64,000 nt of DNA from JAWXCM01 sp034408745 (GTDB lineage Bacteria; Acidobacteriota; Terriglobia; Bryobacterales; Bryobacteraceae): NCBI GenBank assembly GCA_034408745.1, contig JAWXCM010000400.1, positions 8,163-72,162 on the forward strand, in the 5' to 3' direction. Both the position numbers and the translations under genes were made by a program. How positions within the stretch are numbered: the first letter of the stretch is position 1; each line of letters begins with the position of its first letter. Below are positions 51,714 through 60,627 of the stretch, one piece after another. The notes under the pieces were generated by a model, which saw nothing but the letters and a program-made list of their open reading frames with translations, did not search any database and was not told the origin of the DNA.

Positions 51714-52532
51714 CTACAGCGGCATCCGCCTGCCGACCATCGGCACCGACCGCTGGCTCTGCCTAGGCAGTTGCCCCGAGCCTTCCCCGATCAAAGGGCC
51801 GCCGCGCCGCGAGCCTCCGGGAATATCCAGCTCACTTTCGTCGAAAGTCAGCGGCCGGTCGAGCACCATTTCCAGCGTTGTGCCCTTCGCCAGAACCGTA
51901 TCCGGACCACGCGTCAGCAACACCGTGGCCAAACCGGCAGCCGCACCGATTCCCACGCCCATGCCCGCTCGTCCCGCCAGCCCGCCGCTGCTCGCACCCA
52001 CCGACGCACCCGCGGCAGCCACTTCGCCGATTCGCTGCGCATCCCCCTTGTTGCCATCGCTCTTGATCTTGCCTTCGGTCTTGTCCAGCTCTTCCGTGGC
52101 GCGCCCGATAGTTTCGTCCACCTCAATCTCGCCGCTCAGTTGTTTGTCGAATGATTGCTGATGGAGCGCGAACCGGATACGGTACGCCATGTGCCACGCT
52201 GACTTCTGGCTGATACCGATGTCTCGGCTGATCTCATAGCTGCTGATGCCGTTCTTACAATTAACAACCAGCCACAGCGCGGTAAACCACTTGTCCAGCC
52301 CGATAGGTGAGTCCTCGAAAATGGTACCCACTTTCAGCGAGAATTTCGCCTTCTCATGCTTGCCATAGCACTTGTAGAGGCGTGCATTCTCCAGATAGGT
52401 GACGTTCGCGGAGCCGCAACGCGGGCATACAACCTTGCCATCCACCCACCGCGATTCAATCATGAAATTCTGGCAGTTATCGGGGTTCGAGAAGTAAACA
52501 ATTGCTTCTTGAAGGGTGCGTGCCGATTCCAT
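51714..52532 (-). CDS. chimeric IS1595 transposase: N-terminal half fused to a glycine-zipper protein tail
   Basis: Residues 1-~142 are IS1595-transposase-like: zinc ribbon VVCPRCGSANVTYLENARLY with KCYGKHEKAKFSL, the helix-turn-helix GISSYEISRDIGISQKSAWH, and the first catalytic Asp in SGEIEVDET. From about nucleotide 52105 the sequence changes to ELDKTEGKIKSDGNKGDAQ, a glycine-rich stretch (GRAGMGVGIGAAAGLATVLL) and TLEMVLDRPLTFDESELD, which resembles acidobacterial glycine-zipper proteins. The remaining DDE residues are lost. The frame is open throughout (272 aa). It begins 20 bp inside the right terminal repeat. Confidence 0.8.
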   Translation of the reverse strand: MESARTLQEAIVYFSNPDNCQNFMIESRWVDGKVVCPRCGSANVTYLENARLYKCYGKHEKAKFSLKVGTIFEDSPIGLDKWFTALWLVVNCKNGISSYEISRDIGISQKSAWHMAYRIRFALHQQSFDKQLSGEIEVDETIGRATEELDKTEGKIKSDGNKGDAQRIGEVAAAGASVGASSGGLAGRAGMGVGIGAAAGLATVLLTRGPDTVLAKGTTLEMVLDRPLTFDESELDIPGGSRRGGPLIGEGSGQLPRQSQRSVPMVGRRMPL

Positions 52533-52552
52533 AAAACAGTATTGCCTTACTT

Positions 52553-52580
52553 CGTGTGGTCAGTCAAGTTACTTATCGCC
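52553..52580 (-). repeat. right terminal inverted repeat
   Basis: On the - strand it begins GGCGATAAGTAACTTG and ends CTGACCACACG; followed on the + strand by the target-site copy CTAAGTAG (52581-52588). Confidence 0.8.
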
Positions 52581-53873
52581 CTAAGTAGCGCCGAGTCCCA
52601 GTTCCTCGTCACCCTCCGGAACCACCTCGCGCCGAGGCTCCGGTAGCTTCTTCACAAACGTCGCCCACGCCCAGGGCAGCGCCGTGGCCGTGCTGAACAG
52701 CCCCGCGACAAAGCCAATATCCCGAGGCCCGTAGTGGATCGCCGCGATACTCGCCACCGACATGGAAACCATCATCGTGGCGTTGTTCATCGCTTCCGCC
52801 GTGCTGAACACGCGACCCCGCATCGAATCCGGTGTGTGCGTCAGCAGCATGGTTCGGTTCTGCACATTGTTGGCGCCCATCGCCATCCGCGACAGCGCAA
52901 TAAAGCAGATCCCGCCCAGCAGCCCCGTCTGGCTGAACGCGATGTACGACAGCCCGTGGATCAGGAAGTTGATCCAGACCGCGTGCAGATACTGGTGGTA
53001 ATTCAGCCGTCGGCCCAGCTGGTGCCCGATCACGCCGCCCAGCACCAGGCCCACGCCCGCGAATCCCCAGATCAGTCCGATGCCCTCAGCCCCGCGGTTG
53101 TACACCGCCTTGCCGAACAGCGTGAACAGGATCTGCGCCGCACCGCCGCCCGTCGACCACCCCACGCCCGCCAGCAGGATCGCCAAAATCAGCGGAGTCC
53201 GACGGATGTAGGAAAGGCTCTCCGCGAAATCGCCAAAGAACCGGCCACGCTGCGAAGCATGCGCCTCAATCTCTGACCGCTCCGCGTAAAACCCGCGCGG
53301 ACTCTGCAGTTTCCAGACAGCAAACGCGCTAAAAACGAAGCTCAGGCTGTTCGCCACAAACGCCCACTCGTACCCGAACTGCGCTGTACTCAGCCCCCCG
53401 AGCATCGTGCCGAACGTCAGCGTGAGCCACCCTGTAGTCTGCGTGACAGCGTTTGCCGTGTGCAGTTCCTCAGGCGCAGTGATTCGAGGCAGCACCGCGG
53501 ACCGTCCGCTGCTGAAGAACGGCGAGGCGAACACCAGCAGCGCGCTCAGCAAATACAACATCCAGTCCTGCCGGTGAGTCAGCACCAAAACGAACAGCAG
53601 CGCCACCACCGCCCGCACCACGTCGCTCCAGAACATGATCTTGCGACGGTCCATGCGGTCCAGCAACACGCCCGCGACAGGAGCCGCCAGAATCGGTGGC
53701 AGTGTGCGCGAGATCATAATCCCGCCCACAACCGCGCCCGATCCCGTAAGGTCGTACGCCAGACTCAGAACCGCAATGGTGTTGAAGTGGTCCCCGATCT
53801 CGCTCACAACCTGACCGCTCCACAGATAGCGGTAATTCCGGTTGCGCCGGACAAGGGACCAGAAAGACGTCAC
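52581..53873 (-). CDS. MFS exporter (EntS-like, MFS_3)
   Basis: A 430-aa major-facilitator transporter with about 12 helices: WSGQVVSEIGDHFNTIAVLS at the start, the motif-A-like GVLLDRMDRRKIMFWSD, and SMRGRVFSTAEAMNNATMMV in the second half. EntS-type MFS proteins export siderophores and other metabolites. It ends with TAG inside the transposon's target duplication, so the insertion left it intact. Before the duplication its 3' end overlapped the thioesterase gene by ~65 bp. It overlaps accC by ATGA and belongs to the pepP-accB-accC operon, but may serve the biosynthetic genes. Confidence 0.9.
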   Translation of the reverse strand: MTSFWSLVRRNRNYRYLWSGQVVSEIGDHFNTIAVLSLAYDLTGSGAVVGGIMISRTLPPILAAPVAGVLLDRMDRRKIMFWSDVVRAVVALLFVLVLTHRQDWMLYLLSALLVFASPFFSSGRSAVLPRITAPEELHTANAVTQTTGWLTLTFGTMLGGLSTAQFGYEWAFVANSLSFVFSAFAVWKLQSPRGFYAERSEIEAHASQRGRFFGDFAESLSYIRRTPLILAILLAGVGWSTGGGAAQILFTLFGKAVYNRGAEGIGLIWGFAGVGLVLGGVIGHQLGRRLNYHQYLHAVWINFLIHGLSYIAFSQTGLLGGICFIALSRMAMGANNVQNRTMLLTHTPDSMRGRVFSTAEAMNNATMMVSMSVASIAAIHYGPRDIGFVAGLFSTATALPWAWATFVKKLPEPRREVVPEGDEELGLGAT

Positions 53874-55228
53874 GACGCCGATTGCTTCTTGCTGAAGTAC
53901 CGGTCCAGAAAGTGCGTGTTCAGATTGCCAGCCACAAACTCCGGATCGGCCAAAATGCGCTGGTGCAGCGGAATGCTGGTGTGGATGCCTTCCACCACGA
54001 ACATGTTGAGTGCCCGCCGCATGCGCGCAATCGCCTCATCGCGAGTCTCACCGTACACAATCAGCTTCGCCACCAGCGAGTCGTAATACGGAGGAATGAT
54101 CGCGTCCGTATAAGCCGCCGTGTCCACCCGGACGCCGATCCCACCAGGCAGGTTCAACCCTGTGATCTTGCCCGGCGAAGGCACGAACGTCTCCGGATGC
54201 TCGGCGTTAATGCGGCACTCGATCGCGTGCCCGCGGAACTGAACCGGGCCGCCGATAATCTCGGGCAGGGAAGCCCCCATCGAGATCAGAATCTGCGACT
54301 TCACAATGTCGATCCCGGTGATCGCTTCGGTAACCGGATGCTCCACCTGCACACGGGCATTCACTTCGATGAAGTGGAGCGCCCCGGTGTCATCCATCAG
54401 GAACTCGACTGTCCCCGCGTTGGTATAGCCGACCGCCTTCATCGCCACAGCCAGCCGGTCCATCAGTTGCCTGCGCAGCTCCGGAGTCAACGCCGGCGAC
54501 GGCGCTTCTTCAACCAACTTCTGATGCCGCCGCTGAATCGAGCACTCGCGCTCACCCAGAATCTCGACGTTGCCATGCTGATCGGCCAGAACCTGGAACT
54601 CGATATGCCGCGGCGCCATGATGAACTTCTCTATGTACACCTCGGCGCAGGAGAACGCCGCGCCCGCCTCGTGCTGCGCCTGCAGCAGATTCGCGTCAAG
54701 CTCGGTTTCATCGTGGACCACGCGCATGCCGCGCCCGCCACCACCCGCCACAGCCTTGATGATGACCGGATACCCGATCTCGGCGGCGATCCCGTGAGCC
54801 TCTCCCGCCGTCCGGACGATCCCTTCCGATCCCGGCAGGATGGGAATACCAGCCTTCTTCATCAGCGCGCGAGCGCGCTGCTTCAGACCCATGTCGCGGA
54901 TCACCTCCGGCGTCGGTCCAATGAACGTGATGCCCGACTGCTCGCAAACTTCGGCGAACTCGGCATTCTCGCTCAGGAACCCGTACCCCGGGTGGATCGC
55001 GTCGACGTTGGTGATCTCTGCCGCGCTGATCACGGAAGCAATGTCCAGATAGCTGCGCGAACTCCGCGCCGGACCAATGCAAACCGCTTCGTCGGCGAAC
55101 CGAACATGGAGACCGTTCCGGTCGGCCTCTGAGTACACCGCCACGGTGCGAATGCCAAGGTCGCGGCACGCGCAAATCACCCGCAGTGCGATCTCACCGC
55201 GATTGGCGATAAGGATCTTGCTGAACAT
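53870..55228 (-). CDS. accC: biotin carboxylase subunit of acetyl-CoA carboxylase
   Basis: A 452-aa ATP-grasp enzyme that carboxylates biotin on AccB, the first step of fatty acid synthesis. It starts MFSKILIANRGEIALRVICA and contains HPGYGFLSENAEFAEVC, the ATP loop KAVAGGGGRGMRVV, the catalytic ERECSIQRRHQKLVEEAPSP, and FIEVNARVQVEHPVTE. The ATG at 55228 is the family start. It is 4 nt after accB. Confidence 0.97.
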   Translation of the reverse strand: MFSKILIANRGEIALRVICACRDLGIRTVAVYSEADRNGLHVRFADEAVCIGPARSSRSYLDIASVISAAEITNVDAIHPGYGFLSENAEFAEVCEQSGITFIGPTPEVIRDMGLKQRARALMKKAGIPILPGSEGIVRTAGEAHGIAAEIGYPVIIKAVAGGGGRGMRVVHDETELDANLLQAQHEAGAAFSCAEVYIEKFIMAPRHIEFQVLADQHGNVEILGERECSIQRRHQKLVEEAPSPALTPELRRQLMDRLAVAMKAVGYTNAGTVEFLMDDTGALHFIEVNARVQVEHPVTEAITGIDIVKSQILISMGASLPEIIGGPVQFRGHAIECRINAEHPETFVPSPGKITGLNLPGGIGVRVDTAAYTDAIIPPYYDSLVAKLIVYGETRDEAIARMRRALNMFVVEGIHTSIPLHQRILADPEFVAGNLNTHFLDRYFSKKQSAS

Positions 55229-55232
55229 CGGG

Positions 55233-55721
55233 CTATGCCGGCTGAATCGCAAACAGCGATTCGCCATATTCTACCGGCTTGCCGTTGTCCACCAGTCGGC
55301 TGAGAATCACGCCAGAGATTTCAGATTCGATCTCGTTCATCAGCTTCATCGATTCGATAATGCACAATACCTGACCCGCCGACACCCGGTCCCCAATCTT
55401 CACAAAGGGAGCCGAGCCCGCTGACGCCGATTCATAGAACGTGCCCACAATCGGCGACTTCACATACGCGGAGGTCTCGTTAGGAACCGCAGCCCCAGTC
55501 GCGGGCGCGAATCCCTGGCCCGCCGGCGCACCGGCCGAAAACGGCGTGCCCGGCGCCGCCGCGACTGTCATCTGCGCGGGCGGCATGATAATTTCCTGCG
55601 ACACAGGAGCCGCGTTGGATCGGCGAATGCGAACTCGGTTGTCTCCACGCGCCACCTCCAACTCGGCGATGCCGCTTTCGTTCACAACCTGGATCAGCTC
55701 TTTGATTTCTTCAATGGTCAT
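55233..55721 (-). CDS. accB: biotin carboxyl carrier protein
   Basis: A 162-aa BCCP: N-terminal helical segment (MTIEEIKELIQVVNESGIAE), Ala/Pro linker (~45-82) and the biotinyl domain (~85-162) with the biotinylated Lys126 in ESMKLMNE. It works with AccC encoded just downstream. It starts 12 nt after pepP. Confidence 0.97.
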   Translation of the reverse strand: MTIEEIKELIQVVNESGIAELEVARGDNRVRIRRSNAAPVSQEIIMPPAQMTVAAAPGTPFSAGAPAGQGFAPATGAAVPNETSAYVKSPIVGTFYESASAGSAPFVKIGDRVSAGQVLCIIESMKLMNEIESEISGVILSRLVDNGKPVEYGESLFAIQPA

Positions 55722-55733
55722 AATGACTGAGGT

Positions 55734-56807
55734 TCAGACGACCACTAATTCCTTCGGCGTAGGAGTCAGGATCTCACATCCGTGGTCTGTGACAAGCACA
55801 GTGTCTTCAATGCGAACTCCACCGAAACCTTCCACATACGCGCCCGGTTCAATGGTGATTGCCATGCCCGCTTGTAAACGGGTCTTGTCGTTACGGCCGA
55901 GCCGCGGCATCTCATGAATTTCGAGACCCAGCCCATGCCCTGTCGAGTGTACGAATTGCTTCAAAAGCCCGTGCCGCTCCAGAACTTTTCGCGCCACCCG
56001 GTCCACCTGTCCAGCCGTGATCCCCGGCTTCACGGCATCAATCGCCGCAAGCTGCGATTCGAGAACGGCTCGATACAACTTCTTCGCTTTCGTGCCTGGC
56101 GTTCCGAGATGCACTACGCGGGTCATATCACTGCAGTAGCCCAACTGTAATGCGCCGATGTCTATTAATAATAACCGACCAGTCCCCACCGGCTCCGACG
56201 TAGGTTGCGCATGCGGCAGCGCCGACCGCGCTCCAGCCGCCACAATCGATGCAAAAGCCACGCCCGACGCTCCATAGCGCCTCTGCCAGTACTCGATTTC
56301 CGCCGCAATGTCGTTCTCGCTCGACGTCGGCTTAATCCGTGTCAGAGCCTTTGCATACGCCTTCGAGTTCGTCCGCACCGAAGCGCGAATTGCCTCGATC
56401 TCCTCCGGCGATTTCAACATCCGAAGCTGCTCCACAAGCGGCGGCAGAGCGGTAAACGTGAGCTTCTTCGTGTCTTTCTCCAGCAGCGCCAGCGTCTCCA
56501 CCGACATGCGCCCAGGCTCAATCCCAAGCCGGCGTATCTGCCGCCGCCCGATCGCCCCGATCACGCCCGGCAGCAGCGACCGCTTTACGATCCGGACTCT
56601 GCAGTCGCTTTCTTCACCCGCCTGGACCGTATAGCGAGGGTCCGTGAACAGCGTCGCCGAATCGCGCGTGATCAGCAGTTGCGCGTTGCTTCCGGTGAAT
56701 CCGGCCAGATAGCGGATGTTGGGGAGGCCCGAGATCAGCGCGGCCTCGATCTTGTGGGTGTCGAACTGCGTAACAAGGCGCGCCCGGCGTTCTCTAAGTT
56801 GGCTCAT
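55734..56807 (-). CDS. Xaa-Pro aminopeptidase-like M24 metallopeptidase
   Basis: A 357-aa 'pita-bread' peptidase. N-terminal creatinase-like domain (~1-120), then the metal site: LLIDIGALQLGYCSDMTRVV (two Asp), HSTGHGLGLEIHEMP (His), AITIEPGAYVEG (Glu) and VRIEDTVLV (Glu). It removes N-terminal residues before proline. It heads the accB-accC-MFS operon, a common arrangement. Confidence 0.92.
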   Translation of the reverse strand: MSQLRERRARLVTQFDTHKIEAALISGLPNIRYLAGFTGSNAQLLITRDSATLFTDPRYTVQAGEESDCRVRIVKRSLLPGVIGAIGRRQIRRLGIEPGRMSVETLALLEKDTKKLTFTALPPLVEQLRMLKSPEEIEAIRASVRTNSKAYAKALTRIKPTSSENDIAAEIEYWQRRYGASGVAFASIVAAGARSALPHAQPTSEPVGTGRLLLIDIGALQLGYCSDMTRVVHLGTPGTKAKKLYRAVLESQLAAIDAVKPGITAGQVDRVARKVLERHGLLKQFVHSTGHGLGLEIHEMPRLGRNDKTRLQAGMAITIEPGAYVEGFGGVRIEDTVLVTDHGCEILTPTPKELVVV

Positions 56808-56880
56808 TGACAGCGGTATTCAGCGTAACAAAACGAACCCACTAGATTTCGCAACTCGTCAGGCCACTGCTGCGTAACAG

Positions 56881-57807
56881 ATGGATATGCGCTCTTTGCT
56901 CCTTCTCCTGTGCGCCCTGCTGTGCCCCGGCCAGAACCCCCCGACCTTCCGTGGCGGCGTCGCCGTCGTGCGCGTCGACGTGCAGGTGCTCAGCGGCAAT
57001 ACGCCCGTCGCCGGGCTTCAGCAGTCGGATTTCGTGCTCAAAGAAGGTGGCGTCGATCAGCCCGTCCGCTACTTCGGCCATGAGGACCAGCCCATCGACC
57101 TCGTCCTGCTCCTCGACGTCAGCACCAGCATGAGCCCCCATATCTCCCGTGTGGTCGAGCAGGCACACACCGCGCTCGGCGTCCTCCGCCCTGGCGACCG
57201 CGTCGGTATCATGGTCTTCGACCGCGAGGCGCGCCTCCGCCTGCCACTCGAAGCTTCCGTCGAGAAGGTCCGCCAGGCACTCGACGAGACGCTGCATCGG
57301 GAGCACTTCCGCGGCGGCACCGACATCCACTTCGGCCTGTACGAAGCGGCAAAGTACCTGCGCAGGGAGGCACGCCCCGAAGCCCGCCGCGCCACCATCA
57401 TCCTGACCGACGATCTCACCGAGCGGGCGCGCAAGGACACCTTAGTCCTGCGCGGCTTCCATCAGGCCGAAGCCGTGCTGTGCGCGCTGGTCGTTGAGGA
57501 GAAGAAAAAGAAGAGAGGTCACGGCAACACACAGGTGGGTGGAGTCGAGGAGCTTTCCGGCCTCACCGGAGGCGATTCGTTCCGTTCCACCGACGCCGCT
57601 CCGTGGCTGCGAACCACGCTCGAGCGCCTCCGCCGCCGCTACCAGCTCGGCTTCCACCTGCCCGAGGGCCTGATCCCCGGCTCCGCCCGCGGCGTCTCCG
57701 TCGAACTCACACCCGAGGCGCAGCGAGCCTGGCCCAAAGTCCGTCTCCAGTCCCGTCAGACCTACATCGTGCCCGACCCACCCGCGGCCCGGCCCCTGTC
57801 CGAGTAG
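56881..57807 (+). CDS. secreted acidobacterial-type VWFA-domain protein
   Basis: A 308-aa exported protein: signal peptide (MDMRSLLLLLCALLCPG), an N-terminal beta-segment (VRVDVQVLSGNTPVAGLQQS) and a von Willebrand A domain with a MIDAS site LLLDVSTSMSPH and IILTDDLTE. It matches the VWFA-related family (TIGR03436) expanded in acidobacteria. It is probably a periplasmic or surface binding protein. Divergent from pepP. Confidence 0.88.
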   Translation: MDMRSLLLLLCALLCPGQNPPTFRGGVAVVRVDVQVLSGNTPVAGLQQSDFVLKEGGVDQPVRYFGHEDQPIDLVLLLDVSTSMSPHISRVVEQAHTALGVLRPGDRVGIMVFDREARLRLPLEASVEKVRQALDETLHREHFRGGTDIHFGLYEAAKYLRREARPEARRATIILTDDLTERARKDTLVLRGFHQAEAVLCALVVEEKKKKRGHGNTQVGGVEELSGLTGGDSFRSTDAAPWLRTTLERLRRRYQLGFHLPEGLIPGSARGVSVELTPEAQRAWPKVRLQSRQTYIVPDPPAARPLSE

Positions 57808-57836
57808 CCCAATGGCAGGCACACCGTCGGCATCTG

Positions 57837-58910
57837 TCACATCAGACCCAGCGAGCCCCAGTCCAGGTCGTCCAGATCGGCATAGCGCCACTCGGCAAAC
57901 CGGCCAAAACTGACGATGCCCTTTTCCCGCAGGGACCGCAACAGTCCTTCTTTCAACGGTTCATCGGAGACGCCGAGCGGATAACAACCCGGCATCTCGA
58001 TCACTCGTTCCACCACCGGAGCCGTTTTCAGCCGCAGCAAAGTCGCAACCCGATTTGCCGTAAGGCTCACGTCCGCTTTCCAGTGCGCGTGTGCCACCTG
58101 CACCACCAACACCCGTGGCAGCGGCGTGAACACCCGATATACGGCAGAGCCGCTGTCACAGTCGTAGACTACAAGATTCGGCTCTGCTTCTTCCTCTGAC
58201 GTCATCAACACAAACTGCGCGCCGCCAGCCTCGCTCCGCAGCTCCGTTTCCATTCCCGCCAACCCCAAAAATGACCAAAGTGGAATCGTGCTGATCAAAT
58301 GGCGATAACGGATCTCAACCGTCCCGGCGGTCACCAGGGACTCGTCCGGCGCAACCCGGCACACCGCCTGATCTACGGCTGGGCCGATTTCCGCATTCCT
58401 CAGGAAAACGTAATATGGCGACAGTCCGTCGTAATATCCCGCTTTCTGCCGCGCTGCGGATTTAGCCGGATAATGCCGCGACACCTTCCGGCGCACTTCG
58501 GGCATTTCCCGAACGTAGATGGCAGCTCCAAGGTGCTTTTCCGCCAGAATCGTGGCCCGTGTCGGGTCATCATAAAACCCCCGCAGAAACTCGGCATGCG
58601 ATCCTCGCCCAGGACACCGCTCCGGTTCACGGGCGATTGTCTCCCAATAATGCGCCCTGAGAACGCTCGGTGCGTCCAGCGCCCCGGCCAGAAGATCGGT
58701 AAACAACGTCGAATCCAGCCACGGAAAAATCGGTGTCGGCGTAACAGACTGGCCGCCCGCCTGCACCGGAGTCAGCATTCCGAATTTCCGGGGCGAGACA
58801 ATCAGAGTGTCCGCACCCTTCTGCCTCAGGAGAGCGGCGCACAACAGCGCAGCCGGGCCGCCGCCGCAGATGCAGTAATCCGTATGGAAAGCTTCCGCGA
58901 GTAGATTCAC
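57837..58910 (-). CDS. FAD/NAD(P)-binding oxidoreductase of unknown substrate
   Basis: A 357-aa flavoprotein with an N-terminal dinucleotide-binding motif DYCICGGGPAALLCAALLRQ and a C-terminal domain with GCYPLGVSDEPLKEGLLRSL, the end of protoporphyrinogen-oxidase/UDP-galactopyranose-mutase-like folds. I use GTG 58910, which overlaps the qor stop (GTGA). The exact reaction is not inferable; the longer frame (to 59222) is an artefact of the overlapping gene. Confidence 0.75.
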   Translation of the reverse strand: MNLLAEAFHTDYCICGGGPAALLCAALLRQKGADTLIVSPRKFGMLTPVQAGGQSVTPTPIFPWLDSTLFTDLLAGALDAPSVLRAHYWETIAREPERCPGRGSHAEFLRGFYDDPTRATILAEKHLGAAIYVREMPEVRRKVSRHYPAKSAARQKAGYYDGLSPYYVFLRNAEIGPAVDQAVCRVAPDESLVTAGTVEIRYRHLISTIPLWSFLGLAGMETELRSEAGGAQFVLMTSEEEAEPNLVVYDCDSGSAVYRVFTPLPRVLVVQVAHAHWKADVSLTANRVATLLRLKTAPVVERVIEMPGCYPLGVSDEPLKEGLLRSLREKGIVSFGRFAEWRYADLDDLDWGSLGLM

Positions 58911-59875
58911 GGAATCAGCAGCAGTTTGCCCGATGTCCTCCGGCTCGCCAAATCCTCGTGCGCCCGACCCGCCTGCTCCAGCGGGTACTCGCCGTCGATC
59001 TTCAGGCGCAGTTTCCCCGAAGCAACCCAGCCCAGCACGTCGCCAGCCCGCCACTTCAGCTCTTCCGGCGTGCCGATATAGTCGCCCAGCTTCGGCCGCG
59101 TGAGGTACAAGGAGCCCTTCTGGTTCAATACCAGCGGAGCGATCGGGTCCACCGCGCCGCTCGCGTTGCCGAAACTCACCATCATGCCGCGCTGACGCAG
59201 GCAGTTGAGACTCTTCTCCCATGTCGACTTGCCGACCGAGTCGTACACCACATCGACACCCCGGCCATCCGTCAGCCGCCGCGTCTCGGCTTCGAAATCC
59301 TTCTCGTCATACAGGATCGCCTCGTCGGCGCCGATCAGGCACGCCTCCCGAGCCTTTTCCGCTGTCCCCGCCGTCCCAATCACCTGTGCGCCCAGCATTT
59401 TCGCCATCTGCACAATCAGACGGCCAGTCCCACCCGCTGCCGCGTGGACCAGGCAAATGTCGCCCGGCTTCAGCGGATACGTGCTGTGCGTCAGATAATG
59501 CGCGGTCATGCCCTGCAGCATTACCGCCGCGGCCTTCTTCAGGTCGAGACCCGCGGGCACCGGAATCAGAACGTCGGCCGGAACCACCTGGTACTCGGCA
59601 TACCCCCCCGGAGGCCCGGCGAAGGTCACACGATCCCCAGGCTTGACGCGTTCCACCTCAGGCCCGACAGCCTCGACCGTACCCGCGGCCTCACCGCCTG
59701 GAGTGAACGGGAGCGGCAGCTTGTACAGCCCGGTGCGATGGTAAATGTCGATAAAGTTTACGCCGGCCGCGGCAATGCGAATCAGTGCCTGGCCAGCTTT
59801 CGGTTCAGGTACGGGAATTTCATCCAGCGTCAGCTTTTCAGGACCGCCGGGCTCGTGGACTCGGATGGCGCGCAT
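58907..59875 (-). CDS. qor: NADPH:quinone oxidoreductase (zinc-independent MDR family)
   Basis: A 322-aa medium-chain reductase that reduces quinones with NADPH. It starts MRAIRVHEPGGPEKLTLDEI and contains GVNFIDIYHRTGLYKLPLPF, GDRVTFAGPPGGYAEYQVV, and the NADPH loop VHAAAGGTGRLIVQMAKMLG. It lacks zinc ligands. Co-transcribed with the FAD protein that overlaps its stop. Confidence 0.93.
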   Translation of the reverse strand: MRAIRVHEPGGPEKLTLDEIPVPEPKAGQALIRIAAAGVNFIDIYHRTGLYKLPLPFTPGGEAAGTVEAVGPEVERVKPGDRVTFAGPPGGYAEYQVVPADVLIPVPAGLDLKKAAAVMLQGMTAHYLTHSTYPLKPGDICLVHAAAGGTGRLIVQMAKMLGAQVIGTAGTAEKAREACLIGADEAILYDEKDFEAETRRLTDGRGVDVVYDSVGKSTWEKSLNCLRQRGMMVSFGNASGAVDPIAPLVLNQKGSLYLTRPKLGDYIGTPEELKWRAGDVLGWVASGKLRLKIDGEYPLEQAGRAHEDLASRRTSGKLLLIP

Positions 59876-59919
59876 CGTCCTTCAGCGTAACCTGGCGGAT
59901 CGCCTGACGTGGAAAGAAT

Positions 59920-59950
59920 CGGGGAATCGTCTGCTGCGGACGACTCCCCG
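59920..59950. terminator. hairpin ending the CHAT/sigma/anti-sigma operon
   Basis: A 12-bp stem with one mismatch (CGGGGAATCGTC / GACGACTCCCCG) and a 7-nt loop. Read on the - strand it follows the anti-sigma gene by 8 nt and is followed by ATTCTTT, so it is a likely intrinsic terminator. Confidence 0.6.
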
Positions 59951-59957
59951 GCAAAGG

Positions 59958-60578
59958 TTACTGCAGTTGGAGAGAAAACTCGCGGAGCAAATCGCTGTTA
60001 GCGCCAGCGTAAAGCCTTACCCAGTACTGACCGGGTGCCATTCGTTTATCCACAATCGCTTCCCACCGGCCGTCTTTCTGGACGGCATTGCCGCTCCAGA
60101 CCGCCTGACCGGTGCTGTCAGCCATTTCCGCCCGAAACTGGCTGGCTGGCCCTAACCCCGTGGCGTCGAGCCCCGTCGTGTCGAGCCGAAGCACAAGATT
60201 TCTGTTTGCCGGAGCCGAAATGGCCGCGCCGGCGCTGCGATATGCCGAGAGTTCCGCAAATGCGGGCGACATCGGTGTTTCACTCAGTCGCGGAACAAAA
60301 AAAATAAGCAGGACCACCGCCGACGCGCCCGCCAGAAGCGGACCCGGCATCGTGAGTCTGGACCAGAAAGGTACCGCCGCCGTAACTTCCTGCGGCGCGG
60401 GTGTTGCATTCCGAAGAGCGACCAGGAGCTCAGTCTCCTGTTCGTACCGTTGATAACAATCGTCGCACTCGAACAGATGCTCGTTGATTCGGGCTGCCTC
60501 AGAAGCGGCTGCGCGTCCCAACACATACTCTTCGAGCGATTCACTGGACAGGTGAAAATGGTTTTGAATCGTCTCCAT
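59958..60578 (-). CDS. zinc-finger anti-sigma factor
   Basis: A 206-aa membrane protein. Cytoplasmic part with a ZAS-type motif INEHLFECDDCYQRYEQE (HxxxCxxC) near residues 30-48, one transmembrane helix (LLAGASAVVLLIFFVPRL, ~95) and a periplasmic domain with a beta-rich carbohydrate/sensor-like stretch (NRNLVLRLDTTG, GRWEAIVDKRMAPGQYWVRL). It should hold the upstream ECF sigma factor inactive. It is third in the CHAT operon, 49 nt after sigma. Confidence 0.85.
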   Translation of the reverse strand: METIQNHFHLSSESLEEYVLGRAAASEAARINEHLFECDDCYQRYEQETELLVALRNATPAPQEVTAAVPFWSRLTMPGPLLAGASAVVLLIFFVPRLSETPMSPAFAELSAYRSAGAAISAPANRNLVLRLDTTGLDATGLGPASQFRAEMADSTGQAVWSGNAVQKDGRWEAIVDKRMAPGQYWVRLYAGANSDLLREFSLQLQ

Positions 60579-60627
60579 ACGAACCTGAGAACGCTTTCGG
60601 GGGTTGCCTTCTGCGAGTCTCAGTCCT

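Larger units (their letters stand above)
48934..52580. mobile_element. IS1595-type transposon (3647 bp) with passenger genes
   Basis: Ends are imperfect 28-bp inverted repeats matching at 22 of 28 positions, flanked by an 8-bp direct repeat CTAAGTAG, the duplication length typical of IS1595. A transposase of that family is encoded inside the right end, reading inward. Between lie four or five small passenger ORFs and pieces of a broken AAA ATPase gene. Base composition of the left half is visibly less GC-rich than the flanks. The transposase has lost its catalytic C-terminus, so the element is probably immobile by itself. Confidence 0.82.
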
